A DNA stretch of 64,000 nucleotides from Moraxella caviae (GCF_002014985.1 NZ_MUXU01000034.1:77940-141939), one strand, 5' to 3'. Positions 27,782 through 37,947 are shown, counted from the first letter of the stretch. Numbers and translations: made by a program. Notes: generated by a model from the sequence alone, not told the origin.

Positions 27782-28720
27782 TTATTGCCGCTTGACAATG
27801 ATGGTTGCCATGCGTCCTGCGGCGGGCTTTTTGGCGTGAGTTTGCGCACGATACGAATAAAATCTACCGTCTTGATAGCTGCACGGCACATCGTCATTCA
27901 GCACTTGCACGCCCAGCGTCAAAAGCTCAAGTTTTGCCAACGCCACCACATCAAGCCAGCATTTTTCAGTATTATCGTGCGGCTTGGCGATGACGTTAAA
28001 AATCGCTTCAGCATTCATCGGTGCGCCATTTTGCGCCGCCAAACCCAGTGCTGCACAATCTGCAGCAATGCGCTGCACCAACGCCACGGGCATTTCATAA
28101 GACGGATAAGCAATGCACGCACCAATCACGGCAAAAATCTGCGCCCCATCATCACATTTGGCACGCAAAGCACGCACCGCATTCGCCACGATACCATTTG
28201 CCAGCCCTTGCCAGCCAGCATGAACACACGCCACGCTTGGCACACACTCGCCCACACGCGCAAACAGCGCAATCGGCACACAATCTGCCGTCATGATGGC
28301 AAGTCCTGCGCCTGCCTTGCTGCTAACAAGCGCATCAGCTGACTGCGGCAACAAACCATCGTCCACATCCACCACCACATCGCTGTGCGTTTGATTTAGC
28401 CAATGCAGTGATGATATTTGTGATGAATTGTCCGCTGCGTTTGCCAATTTATCGTGAATATGCGCCAAAAGTCTGGCACGTCTTGTCAAAACCTGCGCAC
28501 CATCATCGCCAACGTGCAAGCCAAAATTGCCACTGCCGTACAAATCTTGCAAGCCAAACTTATCAAACTCGCCTGCCGTGGTCTGCCCCACCCACACTTG
28601 CTCGTCTTGGTATAAAGTCAGCACGTCAAAATCCGCCAAATTGTCTGCCCCTAGGCAAGTGTTTGGCGTGGCTGGCTGTGGCGTGCCATTAGAAAACATG
28701 GCAGGAAAATCAGCGTTCAT
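27782..28720 (-). CDS. pgeF: Peptidoglycan editing factor PgeF (YfiH family)
   Basis: Cytoplasmic zinc enzyme of the multicopper-oxidase-like DUF152 family, reported to remove mis-incorporated L-Ser from peptidoglycan precursors; homologues have also been described as laccases. 312 residues, longer than E. coli YfiH (243), mainly from an N-terminal extension and a loop. Metal-site motifs are all present: QTHS, MTADCVPI, CVHAGWQGL and the C-terminal CSYQDGRFYSYR. It follows rluD by 91 nt, the same order as E. coli rluD-yfiH. Confidence 0.93.
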   Translation of the reverse strand: MNADFPAMFSNGTPQPATPNTCLGADNLADFDVLTLYQDEQVWVGQTTAGEFDKFGLQDLYGSGNFGLHVGDDGAQVLTRRARLLAHIHDKLANAADNSSQISSLHWLNQTHSDVVVDVDDGLLPQSADALVSSKAGAGLAIMTADCVPIALFARVGECVPSVACVHAGWQGLANGIVANAVRALRAKCDDGAQIFAVIGACIAYPSYEMPVALVQRIAADCAALGLAAQNGAPMNAEAIFNVIAKPHDNTEKCWLDVVALAKLELLTLGVQVLNDDVPCSYQDGRFYSYRAQTHAKKPAAGRMATIIVKRQ

Positions 28721-28811
28721 ACGTTCATCGTTTTTGTTATAAGCATCGTTTTATTGAAAACGTCGTTTTATCATCAATCGTCTTTGGCGAAAGATTAAAA
28801 AATCCCGGCCG

Positions 28812-29891
28812 TCATTCGGACAGCGCATCAATCAAAGCCTGCATATCCGCCGGCAAAGGCACGCTAAATTCCAGCGGCTCGCCTGTGGCAGGGTGCGTAA
28901 ATCCCAGCGTGTGTGCGTGCAGCGCTTGACGAGAAAAGCCTTGCACCGCAAGCCTTTGCGCCTGACTTAAGCCAGAGCGTACAGACGTGCCGTACACAGG
29001 ATCGCCCACCAGCGCAAAGCCACAATGCGACAAATGCACACGAATTTGGTGCGTACGCCCCGTCTCCAAACGCACGTCCAAAAGGCTGTAGCGGTCGTTC
29101 AGCGCTTGCGCTTTGATGATGTGCGTAACCGCAGGTTTGCCGCCTTCACGCACCGCCATTTTGGTGCGCTGCGTTGGGTGGCGCGCGATGGGCAAATCAA
29201 TGCGCGCTTGGCGCAAAATATCCACCGCCGCGCCCACCGCCACACATTGATAATGCCGATACACCGATTTGTCCTTGAGCTGCGCCATTAAATCAAGCTG
29301 AGCTTTTTTGCTACGCGCCACCACCAAAAGCCCTGTGGTGTCCTTATCAATGCGATGCACCAAGCCCGCTCGTGGCAAACTTGCGTTATCAGGATAATGA
29401 TACAACAACGCATTCACCAGCGTGCCTGTGCGATTGCCTGCTCCGGGGTGTACCACCATGCCAGCAGGCTTGTTAATCACCAGCACATCAGCGTCCGCAT
29501 ACACCACATCAATGGCGATATTTTCTGGCAAATCTTCAGAATGGCTGGCAAGCTGCGCATTTAGTGTCAGCTCATCGCCAATTTTCACGCGGTATTTTGG
29601 CTTTTCGTTTTTGTCATTGACAGTGAGTTTGCCATCGCCAATCCAATCTTGCAGCTGCACTCTGGAAAAATCCGCAAAAACTGTGGCTGCCACTTTATCA
29701 AGGCGTGCGCCTGCGTGCGCTTCATCAACGATATAACTGCGCTCAACCACTTGCAAGCCTTTATCCTCAAGGCTTTCGCCGTCCGCCACGCTCTCAAGCT
29801 CGTCAAATTCAGCGTCAGGATAAGCGTCAAAACTTCCATCATCACACGCTAAAATTTGTGCGCTGTGCGTCATTTCGCCTTGCTCACTCAT
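28812..29891 (-). CDS. rluD: 23S rRNA pseudouridine synthase RluD
   Basis: Makes pseudouridines in helix 69 of 23S rRNA. 359 residues: an acidic N-terminal extension of about 45 residues, an S4 domain (about 55-110, ARLDKVAATVFADFSRVQLQDWI), and the RluA catalytic domain with the active-site Asp in HRIDKDTTGLLV. The motif RTHQIRVHLSHCGFALVGDPVYG confirms the RluA/C/D group, and linkage to pgeF points to RluD. Start set at ATG MSEQGEM; a TTG six codons earlier is possible. bamD, often divergent from rluD, is not present. The 312-nt gap upstream holds repetitive AT-rich sequence and the gyrA terminator only. Confidence 0.92.
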   Translation of the reverse strand: MSEQGEMTHSAQILACDDGSFDAYPDAEFDELESVADGESLEDKGLQVVERSYIVDEAHAGARLDKVAATVFADFSRVQLQDWIGDGKLTVNDKNEKPKYRVKIGDELTLNAQLASHSEDLPENIAIDVVYADADVLVINKPAGMVVHPGAGNRTGTLVNALLYHYPDNASLPRAGLVHRIDKDTTGLLVVARSKKAQLDLMAQLKDKSVYRHYQCVAVGAAVDILRQARIDLPIARHPTQRTKMAVREGGKPAVTHIIKAQALNDRYSLLDVRLETGRTHQIRVHLSHCGFALVGDPVYGTSVRSGLSQAQRLAVQGFSRQALHAHTLGFTHPATGEPLEFSVPLPADMQALIDALSE

Positions 29892-30123
29892 GTTAAACTT
29901 ACCGCTCAATGTTGTATTTTTTTGATTTTTAGTTTTGATTTTTAATTGTCATTGACTTGGTTTTTCAACTTGGCTTTCACTTGTATTTATTGCCTGCCAA
30001 GTGGCTATTTAAACTTCAATGTCAATTTCAGCTTTCACTTCAAGCAAAATTTTAATTCAATCAAAGTTTTACTTTAATCAAAACCTTGATTTCACCACCA
30101 AAAATCACCGTTTTATAAATACA

Positions 30124-30160
30124 AACAAAACAGACCAAGCCATTGCCGATCTGCTTTGTT
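30124..30160 (-). terminator. Terminator of gyrA
   Basis: AACAAAACAGACC and GATCTGCTTTGTT pair over 13 positions with one mismatch and one wobble around an 11-nt loop, 44 nt beyond the gyrA stop. Confidence 0.8.
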
Positions 30161-30203
30161 GCCCGCCTTGGATTTGGCGCAGTTTAGTCTGATTTATTCG
30201 CAC

Positions 30204-32951
30204 TTACTCATCATCAGACGGCGCAGCTTGTTCTTCTGCGTCTTGCGCTTGGTCGGCGTTTTGACGGTCTTGCGCATCGGTCAATGCTTCTTCTAGCACT
30301 TCTTCGCTGTCGTCTTCATGCTCCACGCAAGCCAGCCCCACCAAAGTCTCGCCATCGCCAATGCGAATCAGGCGCACACCTTGGGCGTTACGTCCTGCGG
30401 TGGCAATCTGCTCAACAGGCGTGCGCACCAGCGTGCCTTTGTCCGAAATCAAAATCACGTCTTCATCGCCAGTAACCGACACCGCTTTGACCAGCTGACC
30501 GTTACGTTCAGATGTCTTAATGGCGATGTTGCCTTGACTGCCGCGGTTTTCACGCAAGGTAAACTCGCTAATTGGCGTGCGCTTGCCGTAGCCATTTTCA
30601 CAGGCGCACAGGATTTGATCTGTGCTGTTTGGCGCAGCAACCACCAAAGACACCACGCGGCTTACTGACACCACGCTGTCGTTATCGGTCTCATCTTGCT
30701 CGCTGTCGCCAGCTTCGTCATCATCAAGCCCCAAATTGGCAAGCAAATTCACCTTCATGCCACGCACGCCTTTGGCAGTACGTCCCATATCACGCACAAT
30801 GCTTTCTTTAAAGCGAATCGCCTTGCCTTCGTTGCTAAAGAGCATGATTTCTTGTTCTCCATCGGTAATCGCCACGCCCACTAGGCTGTCGCCTTCCACC
30901 AAATCAATGGCACGCAAACCATTGGAGCGCAAATTGGCAAATTGGCTTAACGCCACACGTTTCACCGTGCCGCTTGCCGTGGCGAAAAAGACAAATTTAT
31001 CGTCCGCTTTTAGGTCTTCCACTGGCAAAATTGCTGTTACGGTTTCATCGCTTTCAAGATTGATGAGATTAACCAGCGGACGGCCTTTTGAGCCACGAGA
31101 CGCCAGCGGCACTTCAAAGCCGCGCAAGCCAAACACACGCCCTGTGTTGGTAAAGCACATGATGTGTGCGTGCGTGCTGGTAACCAGCAAATGCTCAATC
31201 ACATCGTCTTCTTTCATGGCGGTGGCAGATTTACCCTTGCCGCCACGTTTTTGGGCGTGATAATCGCTGATTGGCTGTGTTTTGGCATAGCCTGTGGCAG
31301 ACACGGTCATCACCACGGTTTGCTCTGGAATCAAATCTTCACGATTAAAATCATGGCGCGCGTCCACGATGTCGGTTTTACGCTCATCACCAAAATTATC
31401 ACGCACTTCGGTAAGCTCGGCTTTAATCACACCCATCAGCTTGCTAAAGTCAGACAAAATCAGCTGCAAACGTGCAATCTCACCCAAAATCTCACGGTAC
31501 TCGCCAGAGAGTTTTTCTTGCTCAAGCCCTGTCAAGCGGTGCAGCTGCATATCCAAAATCGCATTGACCTGATCTGGCGACAAACGGTATTGCGTATCAT
31601 CGTTAATCAAGCCATAAGGCGCATTTAAATCTTCACCTTCAATGATGTCTGGGCGAATAGATGTGGCATTGGCAGCTTGCAGCATTGCCACCACACCGCC
31701 AGACTGCCACACACGCCCCAAAAGATTTTCGCGCGCTTCGGCTCGGTTGGCAGATTGCTTGATGGTTTCAATCACTTCGTCAATATTGGCAAGCGCAATA
31801 GTCAAACCTTCTAGCAAATGTCCGCGCGCTTTGGCTTTATTGAGCTCAAAAATCGTGCGGCGTGTTACCACTTCTTGACGATGGCGGATAAATGCCGCAA
31901 TCAAATCACGCAGCGTCAATAGGCGTGGCTGACCGTTATCCAGCGCCACCATGTTAATGCTAAAGCTGCTTTCTAGCGGTGTTTGCTGGAATAGGTTATT
32001 CACCACCACTTCGCTGTTTTCGCCGCGGCGCAAATCAATGGCAATGCGCATACCTTCTTTGTCAGACTCATCACGCACGCCTGTAATGCCGTCTAGCTTT
32101 TTGTCATTGACAAGCTGGGCGATTTGCTCGATGAGCTTGGCCTTATTGACTTGATAAGGAATTTCAGTAAAGACAATGCGCTCACGGTCTTTTGACGCGC
32201 CTTCCATGTTCTCAATGTGATAACGCCCACGAATATGTACACGCCCTTTGCCTGTGCGGTAAGCGTCCTTGATGCCACTGCGGCCATAAATGATGCCGCC
32301 AGTCGGAAAATCTGGGCCTGTGATGTGGCTTGCCAACTCATCGCCGCTGATCATTGGGTCGTCTGCATAGGCAAGACAAGCATTCACCACTTCAGTAAGA
32401 TTATGCGGTGCCATGTTGGTTGCCATGCCCACAGCGATACCCGTTGCGCCATTGACCAGTAAATTTGGCACGCGCGCAGGCAAAACAGACGGCATTTTTT
32501 CAGAGCCATCGTAGTTGTCTTCCCAATCCACCGTGTCTTTGTCCAAATCGGCAAGCATTTGGTGAGTGAGTTTTTGCATACGCACTTCGGTATAACGCAT
32601 CGCCGCTGGCGGATCGCCATCCACCGAACCGAAGTTGCCCTGACCGTCCACCAGCATATAGCGCATACTAAACGGCTGCGCCAAACGCACAATCGCATCA
32701 TAAACCGCAGTGTCGCCATGCGGGTGGTATTTACCGATGACATCGCCCACGACACGCGCAGACTTTTTATAAGGCTTATTATAGTCGTTTGAAAGCTCGT
32801 GCATAGCGTACATCACACGGCGATGTACAGGCTTTAGGCCGTCTCGCACATCAGGCAAGGCACGCGAAACGATGACGCTCATCGCATAGTCAAGGTACGA
32901 CTGCTTGAGTTCGTGAACGATACCAACGGGGGTAATGCTGCTGTCGGTCAT
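30204..32951 (-). CDS. gyrA: DNA gyrase subunit A
   Basis: Breakage-rejoining subunit of gyrase. The 915 residues begin with the breakage-reunion domain; the active-site tyrosine is Tyr120 in [10 protein letters not shown]. The quinolone-resistance region reads [12 protein letters not shown] with Thr81 and Asp85, the positions equivalent to E. coli Ser83 and Asp87; Thr at the first site is a common wild-type residue in related genera. The C-terminal domain has beta-pinwheel repeats (about 540-870), including the GyrA-box-like [11 protein letters not shown], and an acidic tail. AAGGA precedes the ATG. It is monocistronic with a clear promoter and terminator. Confidence 0.98.
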   Translation of the reverse strand: MTDSSITPVGIVHELKQSYLDYAMSVIVSRALPDVRDGLKPVHRRVMYAMHELSNDYNKPYKKSARVVGDVIGKYHPHGDTAVYDAIVRLAQPFSMRYMLVDGQGNFGSVDGDPPAAMRYTEVRMQKLTHQMLADLDKDTVDWEDNYDGSEKMPSVLPARVPNLLVNGATGIAVGMATNMAPHNLTEVVNACLAYADDPMISGDELASHITGPDFPTGGIIYGRSGIKDAYRTGKGRVHIRGRYHIENMEGASKDRERIVFTEIPYQVNKAKLIEQIAQLVNDKKLDGITGVRDESDKEGMRIAIDLRRGENSEVVVNNLFQQTPLESSFSINMVALDNGQPRLLTLRDLIAAFIRHRQEVVTRRTIFELNKAKARGHLLEGLTIALANIDEVIETIKQSANRAEARENLLGRVWQSGGVVAMLQAANATSIRPDIIEGEDLNAPYGLINDDTQYRLSPDQVNAILDMQLHRLTGLEQEKLSGEYREILGEIARLQLILSDFSKLMGVIKAELTEVRDNFGDERKTDIVDARHDFNREDLIPEQTVVMTVSATGYAKTQPISDYHAQKRGGKGKSATAMKEDDVIEHLLVTSTHAHIMCFTNTGRVFGLRGFEVPLASRGSKGRPLVNLINLESDETVTAILPVEDLKADDKFVFFATASGTVKRVALSQFANLRSNGLRAIDLVEGDSLVGVAITDGEQEIMLFSNEGKAIRFKESIVRDMGRTAKGVRGMKVNLLANLGLDDDEAGDSEQDETDNDSVVSVSRVVSLVVAAPNSTDQILCACENGYGKRTPISEFTLRENRGSQGNIAIKTSERNGQLVKAVSVTGDEDVILISDKGTLVRTPVEQIATAGRNAQGVRLIRIGDGETLVGLACVEHEDDSEEVLEEALTDAQDRQNADQAQDAEEQAAPSDDE

Positions 32952-32988
32952 AGATGTCCTTAGACTTATCGTTATGATAAATTGGGGT

Positions 32989-32997
32989 ATTATAGCA
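32989..32997 (-). promoter_or_regulatory. Extended -10 promoter of gyrA
   Basis: TGC followed by TATAAT on the minus strand, 38 nt before the ATG. Upstream (33001-33090) A/T tracts recur roughly every 9-12 bp, a weaker version of the phasing seen at accBC. Confidence 0.65.
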
Positions 32998-33272
32998 TAA
33001 TTTTACACTTTTAGGGCTTTCACAATACATAAAATCCTACAGCAAACGCATTTTTACGTCTTTTATGCGTTTTTCTTGGCTGATTTTGGCATTTGCTTTC
33101 TTGATAAAAACAAAAACCGCCTTATTAAGACGGTCTGTTGCCAAATATTTAGCAAATAGTTAATAAAAATTTAGCGCGTGAATTTATCAAACAAACTTAA
33201 TTTTAATCGCTTAAGTTTTTTAAACACACGAGCAAATCGTTTAAGCTATGGGTTTAATTAGCAGGCTTATTA

Positions 33273-33287
33273 TTTAGATTTTCTAAA
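33273..33287. terminator. Small hairpin after the response regulator gene
   Basis: TTTAGA-TTT-TCTAAA is a perfect hairpin 26 nt beyond the stop codon. A T-run is lacking on the minus strand, so termination is uncertain. The remaining gap 32998-33312 shows AT-rich, gene-free DNA. Confidence 0.35.
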
Positions 33288-33312
33288 AACTTATGCGCAA
33301 GCTAATCTGCAC

Positions 33313-33954
33313 TTAATTTGCCAACACCAACCCATGCCGCATTGCCAAATGTGTCAATTTTACATCGCTGTCTACACCCAATTTTTCAAAAATGCGGTAA
33401 CGATAAGTGTTCACTGTCTTGACGCTGACGAATAATTGATCGGCGATTTCTTGGGCGGATTGGCAATTCACCACCATCATCGCCACTTGTTTTTCTCGCT
33501 CAGACAGTGCATCAAATGGCGATTCTGGCTGCTCGCCCAGCATGGCTTCGGCAAGCTGCTCAGCGATGTCATGGCTAAAATATTTCTTACCTGTGTGTAC
33601 TTTTTTAATCGCGCGAATCATCTCATCAAGCGGCGTGCCTTTTGTGATGTAGCCGTTCACGCCTGCTTTTAGTAGCATGGACGGATACGGCTGCGCACTT
33701 AGGCTAGACACCGCCAAAACCTTAATGCCATCATCAATTTGCTTGATGCGTCTTGTTGCTTCCACGCCGCCAATGTTTGGCATATTCACATCCAGCAGCA
33801 CCACATCAGGACGTAACGAGCGCGCCAACTGCACTGCGCTATCGCCATCGTCAGCTTCAGCAATGACTTCAATGGTCGGGTCGTCATCAAGCATTCTTGT
33901 GATACCCATACGCACCAAATCGTGGTCATCTACCACCAAAATTTTAATCGTCAT
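33313..33954 (-). CDS. gacA: GacA/UvrY-type response regulator
   Basis: Two-component response regulator of the NarL/FixJ class. 213 residues: receiver domain (1-120) with the acidic pair Asp9-Asp10, the phosphoacceptor Asp55 in VVLLDVNMPN and Lys105 in GYITKGT; LuxR-type HTH (about 146-200: LSEREKQVAMMVVNCQSAQE, ending KTVNTYRYRIFEKLGV). The sequence is close to the GacA/UvrY group, whose members activate small RNAs that titrate CsrA/RsmA. GGAGAAAGCG gives the ribosome binding site for the ATG at MTIKILV. uvrC, frequently adjacent to uvrY/gacA, is not here, and the sensor kinase must be encoded elsewhere. Confidence 0.88.
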   Translation of the reverse strand: MTIKILVVDDHDLVRMGITRMLDDDPTIEVIAEADDGDSAVQLARSLRPDVVLLDVNMPNIGGVEATRRIKQIDDGIKVLAVSSLSAQPYPSMLLKAGVNGYITKGTPLDEMIRAIKKVHTGKKYFSHDIAEQLAEAMLGEQPESPFDALSEREKQVAMMVVNCQSAQEIADQLFVSVKTVNTYRYRIFEKLGVDSDVKLTHLAMRHGLVLAN

Positions 33955-34202
33955 CGCTTTCTCCGCAGTCAAGCCAATCGTTTTATAATTAAGTTATTCT
34001 TAAATATTTACAGACTATTCTCAACCAATCAAAACACCAAAAAATCGTCATGCTTTTAAGAAAATTGGCACGTTTTTGGCGTTCAAACCCATCATAAAAA
34101 CACAAGCAAAGACAAAATTCTATACATTATTTGCACAATTTGCAAATCATTTGTGGTAAATTTATTGCCAAATGCCGATTTATCAATTTGCCGTGAAAGC
34201 CG

Positions 34203-34232
34203 TTGGCGTTTTTCGGTGCGTCCTGCTACAAT
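34203..34232 (+). promoter_or_regulatory. Promoter of the Uma2-family gene
   Basis: TTGGCG at 34203-34208, an 18-bp spacer and TACAAT at 34227-34232 preceded by TGC. It lies 42 nt upstream of the start codon. The rest of 33955-34200 is AT-rich and gene-free. Confidence 0.6.
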
Positions 34233-34273
34233 ACAAACACATCATCAATTAAATCACAATAAAGGAATAAGTC

Positions 34274-34858
34274 ATGACAGCCATCACAAGCCTTGCCCAG
34301 CTTGACATGAGTAAAACCTATTCATACGCCGATTATATGCTGTGGCAATTAAACGAACGCGTGGAACTCATCAAAGGCAAAATCCTAGCCATGAGTCCAG
34401 CGCCCACACGTTTTCATCAAGACGTGTCTGGCAATCTGTTTTTGACGTTTCGCACTTTTTTACACAACCACCCTTGTAAAGTTTACACCGCACCTTTTGA
34501 TGTGCGCCTGCCCATTCCCACCAAGGGCAAGGCAGATACGGTGGTGCAGCCTGATTTGTGCGTGATTTGCGATAAAAGCAAGCTGGACGATGCAGGCTGC
34601 AACGGTGCGCCTGAATTGGTGATAGAAATTCTCTCCAAAGGCAACAGCAAGCGTGAGATGAACATCAAATTTGAGCTGTACCAAGAAGCAGGCGTGCTGG
34701 AATATTGGATTGTTGACCCCGCCAATTTCAGCGTGCTGGTTTACACCTTACAAGACGGCAAATTTATCACGGGTCGTCCGTTCACCGAAGGCGACATCGT
34801 CAAATCGCCGCTGTTCCCCGAACTTCGCATTGCGGTGGACGATATTTTTGCTGAATGA
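34274..34858 (+). CDS. Uma2 family (DUF820) putative endonuclease
   Basis: Restriction-endonuclease-like fold protein of the Uma2/DUF820 family, which is common in cyanobacteria and scattered in other bacteria, often as solitary genes. 194 residues with the expected PD-(D/E)xK-like core: VVQPDLCVICDKSKLDD, then PELVIEILSKGNSKREMNIK (Glu, Ser and Lys residues of the putative active site), and EYWIVDP. GGAATAAG precedes the ATG and a good promoter lies upstream. No partner gene is apparent. The biological role is unknown; host-range or transposon-associated roles are speculative. Confidence 0.85.
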   Translation: MTAITSLAQLDMSKTYSYADYMLWQLNERVELIKGKILAMSPAPTRFHQDVSGNLFLTFRTFLHNHPCKVYTAPFDVRLPIPTKGKADTVVQPDLCVICDKSKLDDAGCNGAPELVIEILSKGNSKREMNIKFELYQEAGVLEYWIVDPANFSVLVYTLQDGKFITGRPFTEGDIVKSPLFPELRIAVDDIFAE

Positions 34859-34921
34859 TGGCAATGCGCTTTTGGTAAATTAATGGCAAACTTGCTCTTG
34901 CTAAAGCCAATTTTTAAACTT

Positions 34922-35003
34922 AACCAAACCACAGCCCATCTTATTTTTGCCAAATTGTACGCACTGGCAAAATAGCACGGCTGCAGTTTGGTTTTTTATT
35001 TTT
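34922..35003 (+). terminator. Long nested-stem terminator or small RNA after the Uma2 gene
   Basis: Three nested inverted repeats share one axis: AACCAAAC/GTTTGGTT (34922-34929 and 34986-34993), CAGCC/GGCTG (34932-34936 and 34979-34983) and TTTTGCCA/TGGCAAAA (34945-34952 and 34965-34972). A run of T interrupted by one A follows. It is unusually long for a simple terminator. The remaining gap to cysT (35004-35249) shows no gene. Confidence 0.7.
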
Positions 35004-35249
35004 AAAGCGACTGACCACGCACGGCAATTTTCGCTTTTCCTATTATTGCCAACTTTCCCACCTTGTTGTCTTTCTGTCTTTTTGCCTTACCATCTTTACG
35101 CACAAATTCCAAAAACGAAAAAGCATATCAATTTTTAGCCATAGTTTTTGCCGCATCTTTTTAGTAAAGTAGCCATCAATCGCACCGCCAAGATATTGGC
35201 GACTTTTAATCACTGAGCTTTATATCCATATACCAATCGGCACACAACC

Positions 35250-36113
35250 ATGACAAACACGCCAACTCTTGCCAAACCCACCAACAAACGCCGCCGCATC
35301 ATGCCGTTTTTTGGCTTGTCGATGGGCATCAGCGTGCTGGCGTTGTCGCTGCTGGTGGTGCTGCCCTTTGCCATGATGGTGCTGACCACGCTTAGCATGG
35401 GCATTGACGACATCATTCGCACCATCAAAGAACCACAAGTGCTGGCGGCGATTAAGCTGTCTTTACTGATGGCGATTGCCGCTACGCTGACCAACGTGGT
35501 GTTTGGCGTGCTGATTGCGTGGGTGCTGGTGCGTTATGAATTTTGGGGCAAATCCATCATCAATGCTTTGGTCGATTTGCCATTTGCCCTGCCGACCGCC
35601 GTTACAGGCATTGCGCTGGCAACTTTATACGCACCTTTTGGCTTATTTGGGCAATTTTTCGCCAAATTCGGCATTAAAATCGCCTTTACGCCCATCGGCA
35701 TTTGGCTGGCGCTCGTGGTGGTGAGCTTTCCGTTCATTGTACGCGCGGTGCAGCCTGTGCTTGCCGAAGTGGCGGTGGAATTTGAAGAAGCGGCAGCGGT
35801 GATGGGCGCAAATCGTTGGCAAATTTTCTTAAAAGTGCTGCTGCCAGAAATCGCACCCGCCATCTTAATCGGTGCTGGCATGATGTTTGCGCGCGCCACA
35901 GGCGAGTACGGCTCGGTGATTTTTATCGCAGGCAATATCCCCATGCAATCAGAAATCCTGCCGCTCATCATCGTCTCAAAACTTGAGCAATTTGATGTGG
36001 CAGGCGCAAGCTGCGTGGCGTTATTCATGCTGTTGATTTCGCTCATCATGCTGTTTGCCATCAATTTTGCGCAGTGGAAACTCTCGGCAAGACTTGGTGC
36101 AAAAACCAATTAA
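35250..36113 (+). CDS. cysT: Sulfate/thiosulfate ABC transporter permease CysT
   Basis: Inner-membrane permease of the CysTWA importer, supplying sulfate for cysteine synthesis. 287 residues with about six transmembrane helices, the CysT-type segment DLPFALPTAVTGIALATLYAPFG (as separate DLPFALPTAV and ALATLYAPFG elements) and the ABC permease EAA loop (EEAAAVMGANRWQIF) near 180-195. It precedes cysW and cysA on the same strand. No periplasmic sulfate-binding protein gene (cysP or sbp) is present in the window. Confidence 0.95.
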   Translation: MTNTPTLAKPTNKRRRIMPFFGLSMGISVLALSLLVVLPFAMMVLTTLSMGIDDIIRTIKEPQVLAAIKLSLLMAIAATLTNVVFGVLIAWVLVRYEFWGKSIINALVDLPFALPTAVTGIALATLYAPFGLFGQFFAKFGIKIAFTPIGIWLALVVVSFPFIVRAVQPVLAEVAVEFEEAAAVMGANRWQIFLKVLLPEIAPAILIGAGMMFARATGEYGSVIFIAGNIPMQSEILPLIIVSKLEQFDVAGASCVALFMLLISLIMLFAINFAQWKLSARLGAKTN

Positions 36114-36216
36114 ATTCACCCTTAGGCAAGGTTTTAAGCAAAATCTCAAACAAACAATCAGACAAACTTTCAAGCATTGATAAACTCACCCCAAACCACT
36201 TAAAATCATAAAAACC

Positions 36217-37056
36217 ATGGCAACTTCAAACACTTACGCATATCAAAAGCACCCAGCCACCAAAGACAGCACTTGGCTAAAATGGCTTGCCATCACGCTT
36301 GCGGTGCTGTTTATGCTTGTCATGCTGGTCGTGCCTTTGGGCGTGGTGTTTTATGAAGCACTCAAAGACGGCGTGGCAGCGTATGTATCAGCACTCACCG
36401 ACCCTGACGCGTTGCACGCCATCAAGCTCACCTTGCTCACCACCGCCATTGTTTTACCGATTAACACCATCATTGGCATGGCGTTGGCGTATCTGATTAC
36501 ACGCCATAAATTCAAAGGCAAATTTATCATCACCACGCTCTTGGATTTACCTTTTGCGGTATCACCTGTGGTGGCAGGTTTGATGTTTGTGCTTTTATTT
36601 GGCGCAAATACGCTGCTTGGCGGCTGGCTAGAAGCGCACGGCATTCAAATCATTTTTGCCACCGCTGGCATTGTGCTGGCGACTTTATTTGTAACTTTTC
36701 CATTCATCGCGCGTGAAATCATTCCGCTCATGCAATCTCAAGGCGACAGCGAAGAAGAAGCGGCTTTGACCTTGGGCGCAAGTGGCTGGCAAATGTTTTG
36801 GCACGTTACTTTGCCAAACATCAAATGGGCGCTGCTGTACGGCGTGATTCTCACCAATGCACGCGCGATGGGCGAATTTGGTGCGGTGTCGGTGGTGAGC
36901 GGACACATTCGTGGCGAGACCAACACCATGCCTTTGATGATTGAAATCGCTTATAACGAATACGCCTTCACCACCGCATTTGCGCTGTCAAGTCTTTTGG
37001 CGCTGCTTGCGATTTTGACATTACTTGTACAAAACTTACTCAATAAAAAACGCTAA
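36217..37056 (+). CDS. cysW: Sulfate/thiosulfate ABC transporter permease CysW
   Basis: Second permease of the CysTWA importer. 279 residues, about six helices, with DLPFAVSPVVAGLMFVLLFG typical of CysW and the EAA loop EEEAALTLGASGWQMFWHV. 103 nt separate it from cysT and 46 nt from cysA. Length is normal. Confidence 0.95.
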   Translation: MATSNTYAYQKHPATKDSTWLKWLAITLAVLFMLVMLVVPLGVVFYEALKDGVAAYVSALTDPDALHAIKLTLLTTAIVLPINTIIGMALAYLITRHKFKGKFIITTLLDLPFAVSPVVAGLMFVLLFGANTLLGGWLEAHGIQIIFATAGIVLATLFVTFPFIAREIIPLMQSQGDSEEEAALTLGASGWQMFWHVTLPNIKWALLYGVILTNARAMGEFGAVSVVSGHIRGETNTMPLMIEIAYNEYAFTTAFALSSLLALLAILTLLVQNLLNKKR

Positions 37057-37102
37057 AATATCAGTATTATCAATAAGTTAAATAATTCAAACAGGACGCA
37101 CC

Positions 37103-37816
37103 GTGAGCATTCATATTAACAACATTCATAAAAAATTTGGCGATTTTACCGCCTTAAACGACATCAATTTCACCGTCAACACAGGCGAGCTGACCACTTT
37201 ATTAGGCCCATCTGGCTGCGGCAAAACCACGCTTTTGCGCATCATTGCAGGCTTGGAATTTGCCGACAGCGGACGCATATTTTTTGACGAAACAGACGTA
37301 ACCGACACGCCAGTACAAAAACGCGGCATTGGTTTTGTGTTTCAAAATTACGCCCTATTTCGCCATAAAACGGTGGCACAAAACATCGCTTTTGGCTTAA
37401 ACTTGCTTAAAAATTCACCAAGCAAAGCCGAGATTGACAAAAAAGTGGACGAGCTTTTACAGCTTGTGCAATTACCGCACACCAAAAATCGCTATCCGCA
37501 CGAGCTTTCTGGCGGACAACGTCAGCGCATTGCACTGGCAAGAGCCTTGGCAACATCGCCCAAACTTTTACTATTGGACGAGCCTTTTGGCGCACTGGAC
37601 GCCAAGGTTCGCAAAGAGCTGCGCACGTCTTTAAAAGAAATCCAAAAAAGCATTGGTATCACCGCCATCATGGTAACGCACGACCAAGAAGAAGCGGCGG
37701 CGGTGTCGGACACCATCGTGGTGATGAATCACGGCAAGGTGGAACAAATCGGTACGCCTAATGAGATTTTGGCACGTCCGAACAGCGAATTTGTGGTGGA
37801 TTTTTTGGGGTTGTAA
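37103..37816 (+). CDS. cysA: Sulfate ABC transporter ATPase CysA, short form
   Basis: ATP-binding subunit of the CysTWA importer. Walker A GPSGCGKTT lies at 36-44, the signature LSGGQRQRIALARAL near 134-148, Walker B LLLLDEPFGALD and the H-loop VTHDQEEA. Translation starts at GTG with AGGA upstream. The protein stops at 237 residues, right after the ATPase domain. E. coli CysA has 365 and carries a C-terminal TOBE-like regulatory domain, which is missing here. No continuation is visible in other frames. A hairpin (37833-37858) lies just beyond the stop. The ATPase core is intact, so the protein is probably functional. Confidence 0.9.
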   Translation: MSIHINNIHKKFGDFTALNDINFTVNTGELTTLLGPSGCGKTTLLRIIAGLEFADSGRIFFDETDVTDTPVQKRGIGFVFQNYALFRHKTVAQNIAFGLNLLKNSPSKAEIDKKVDELLQLVQLPHTKNRYPHELSGGQRQRIALARALATSPKLLLLDEPFGALDAKVRKELRTSLKEIQKSIGITAIMVTHDQEEAAAVSDTIVVMNHGKVEQIGTPNEILARPNSEFVVDFLGL

Positions 37817-37832
37817 GCTGGATTTATTATCT

Positions 37833-37858
37833 AGTTTATAAGCCTAAATTTATAAACT
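37833..37858 (+). terminator. Possible terminator hairpin after cysA
   Basis: AGTTTATAA and TTATAAACT form a perfect 9-bp stem with an 8-nt loop, 17 nt after cysA. No T-run follows, so it may instead stabilise the transcript. Confidence 0.4.
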
Positions 37859-37947
37859 TAGCTAGCAAACTGGTTTTAACACAAAATCAGCGCAACAAGC
37901 CAACCAAGACGCAGCCGCCAAGCGATTAGACAAGCGATGGGCAAATT

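Noticed and set aside
30622..31260. Long open frame antisense to gyrA (212 codons)
   Set aside because: It is fully contained in gyrA, with low-complexity Ser/Leu/Arg content and no supporting signals.
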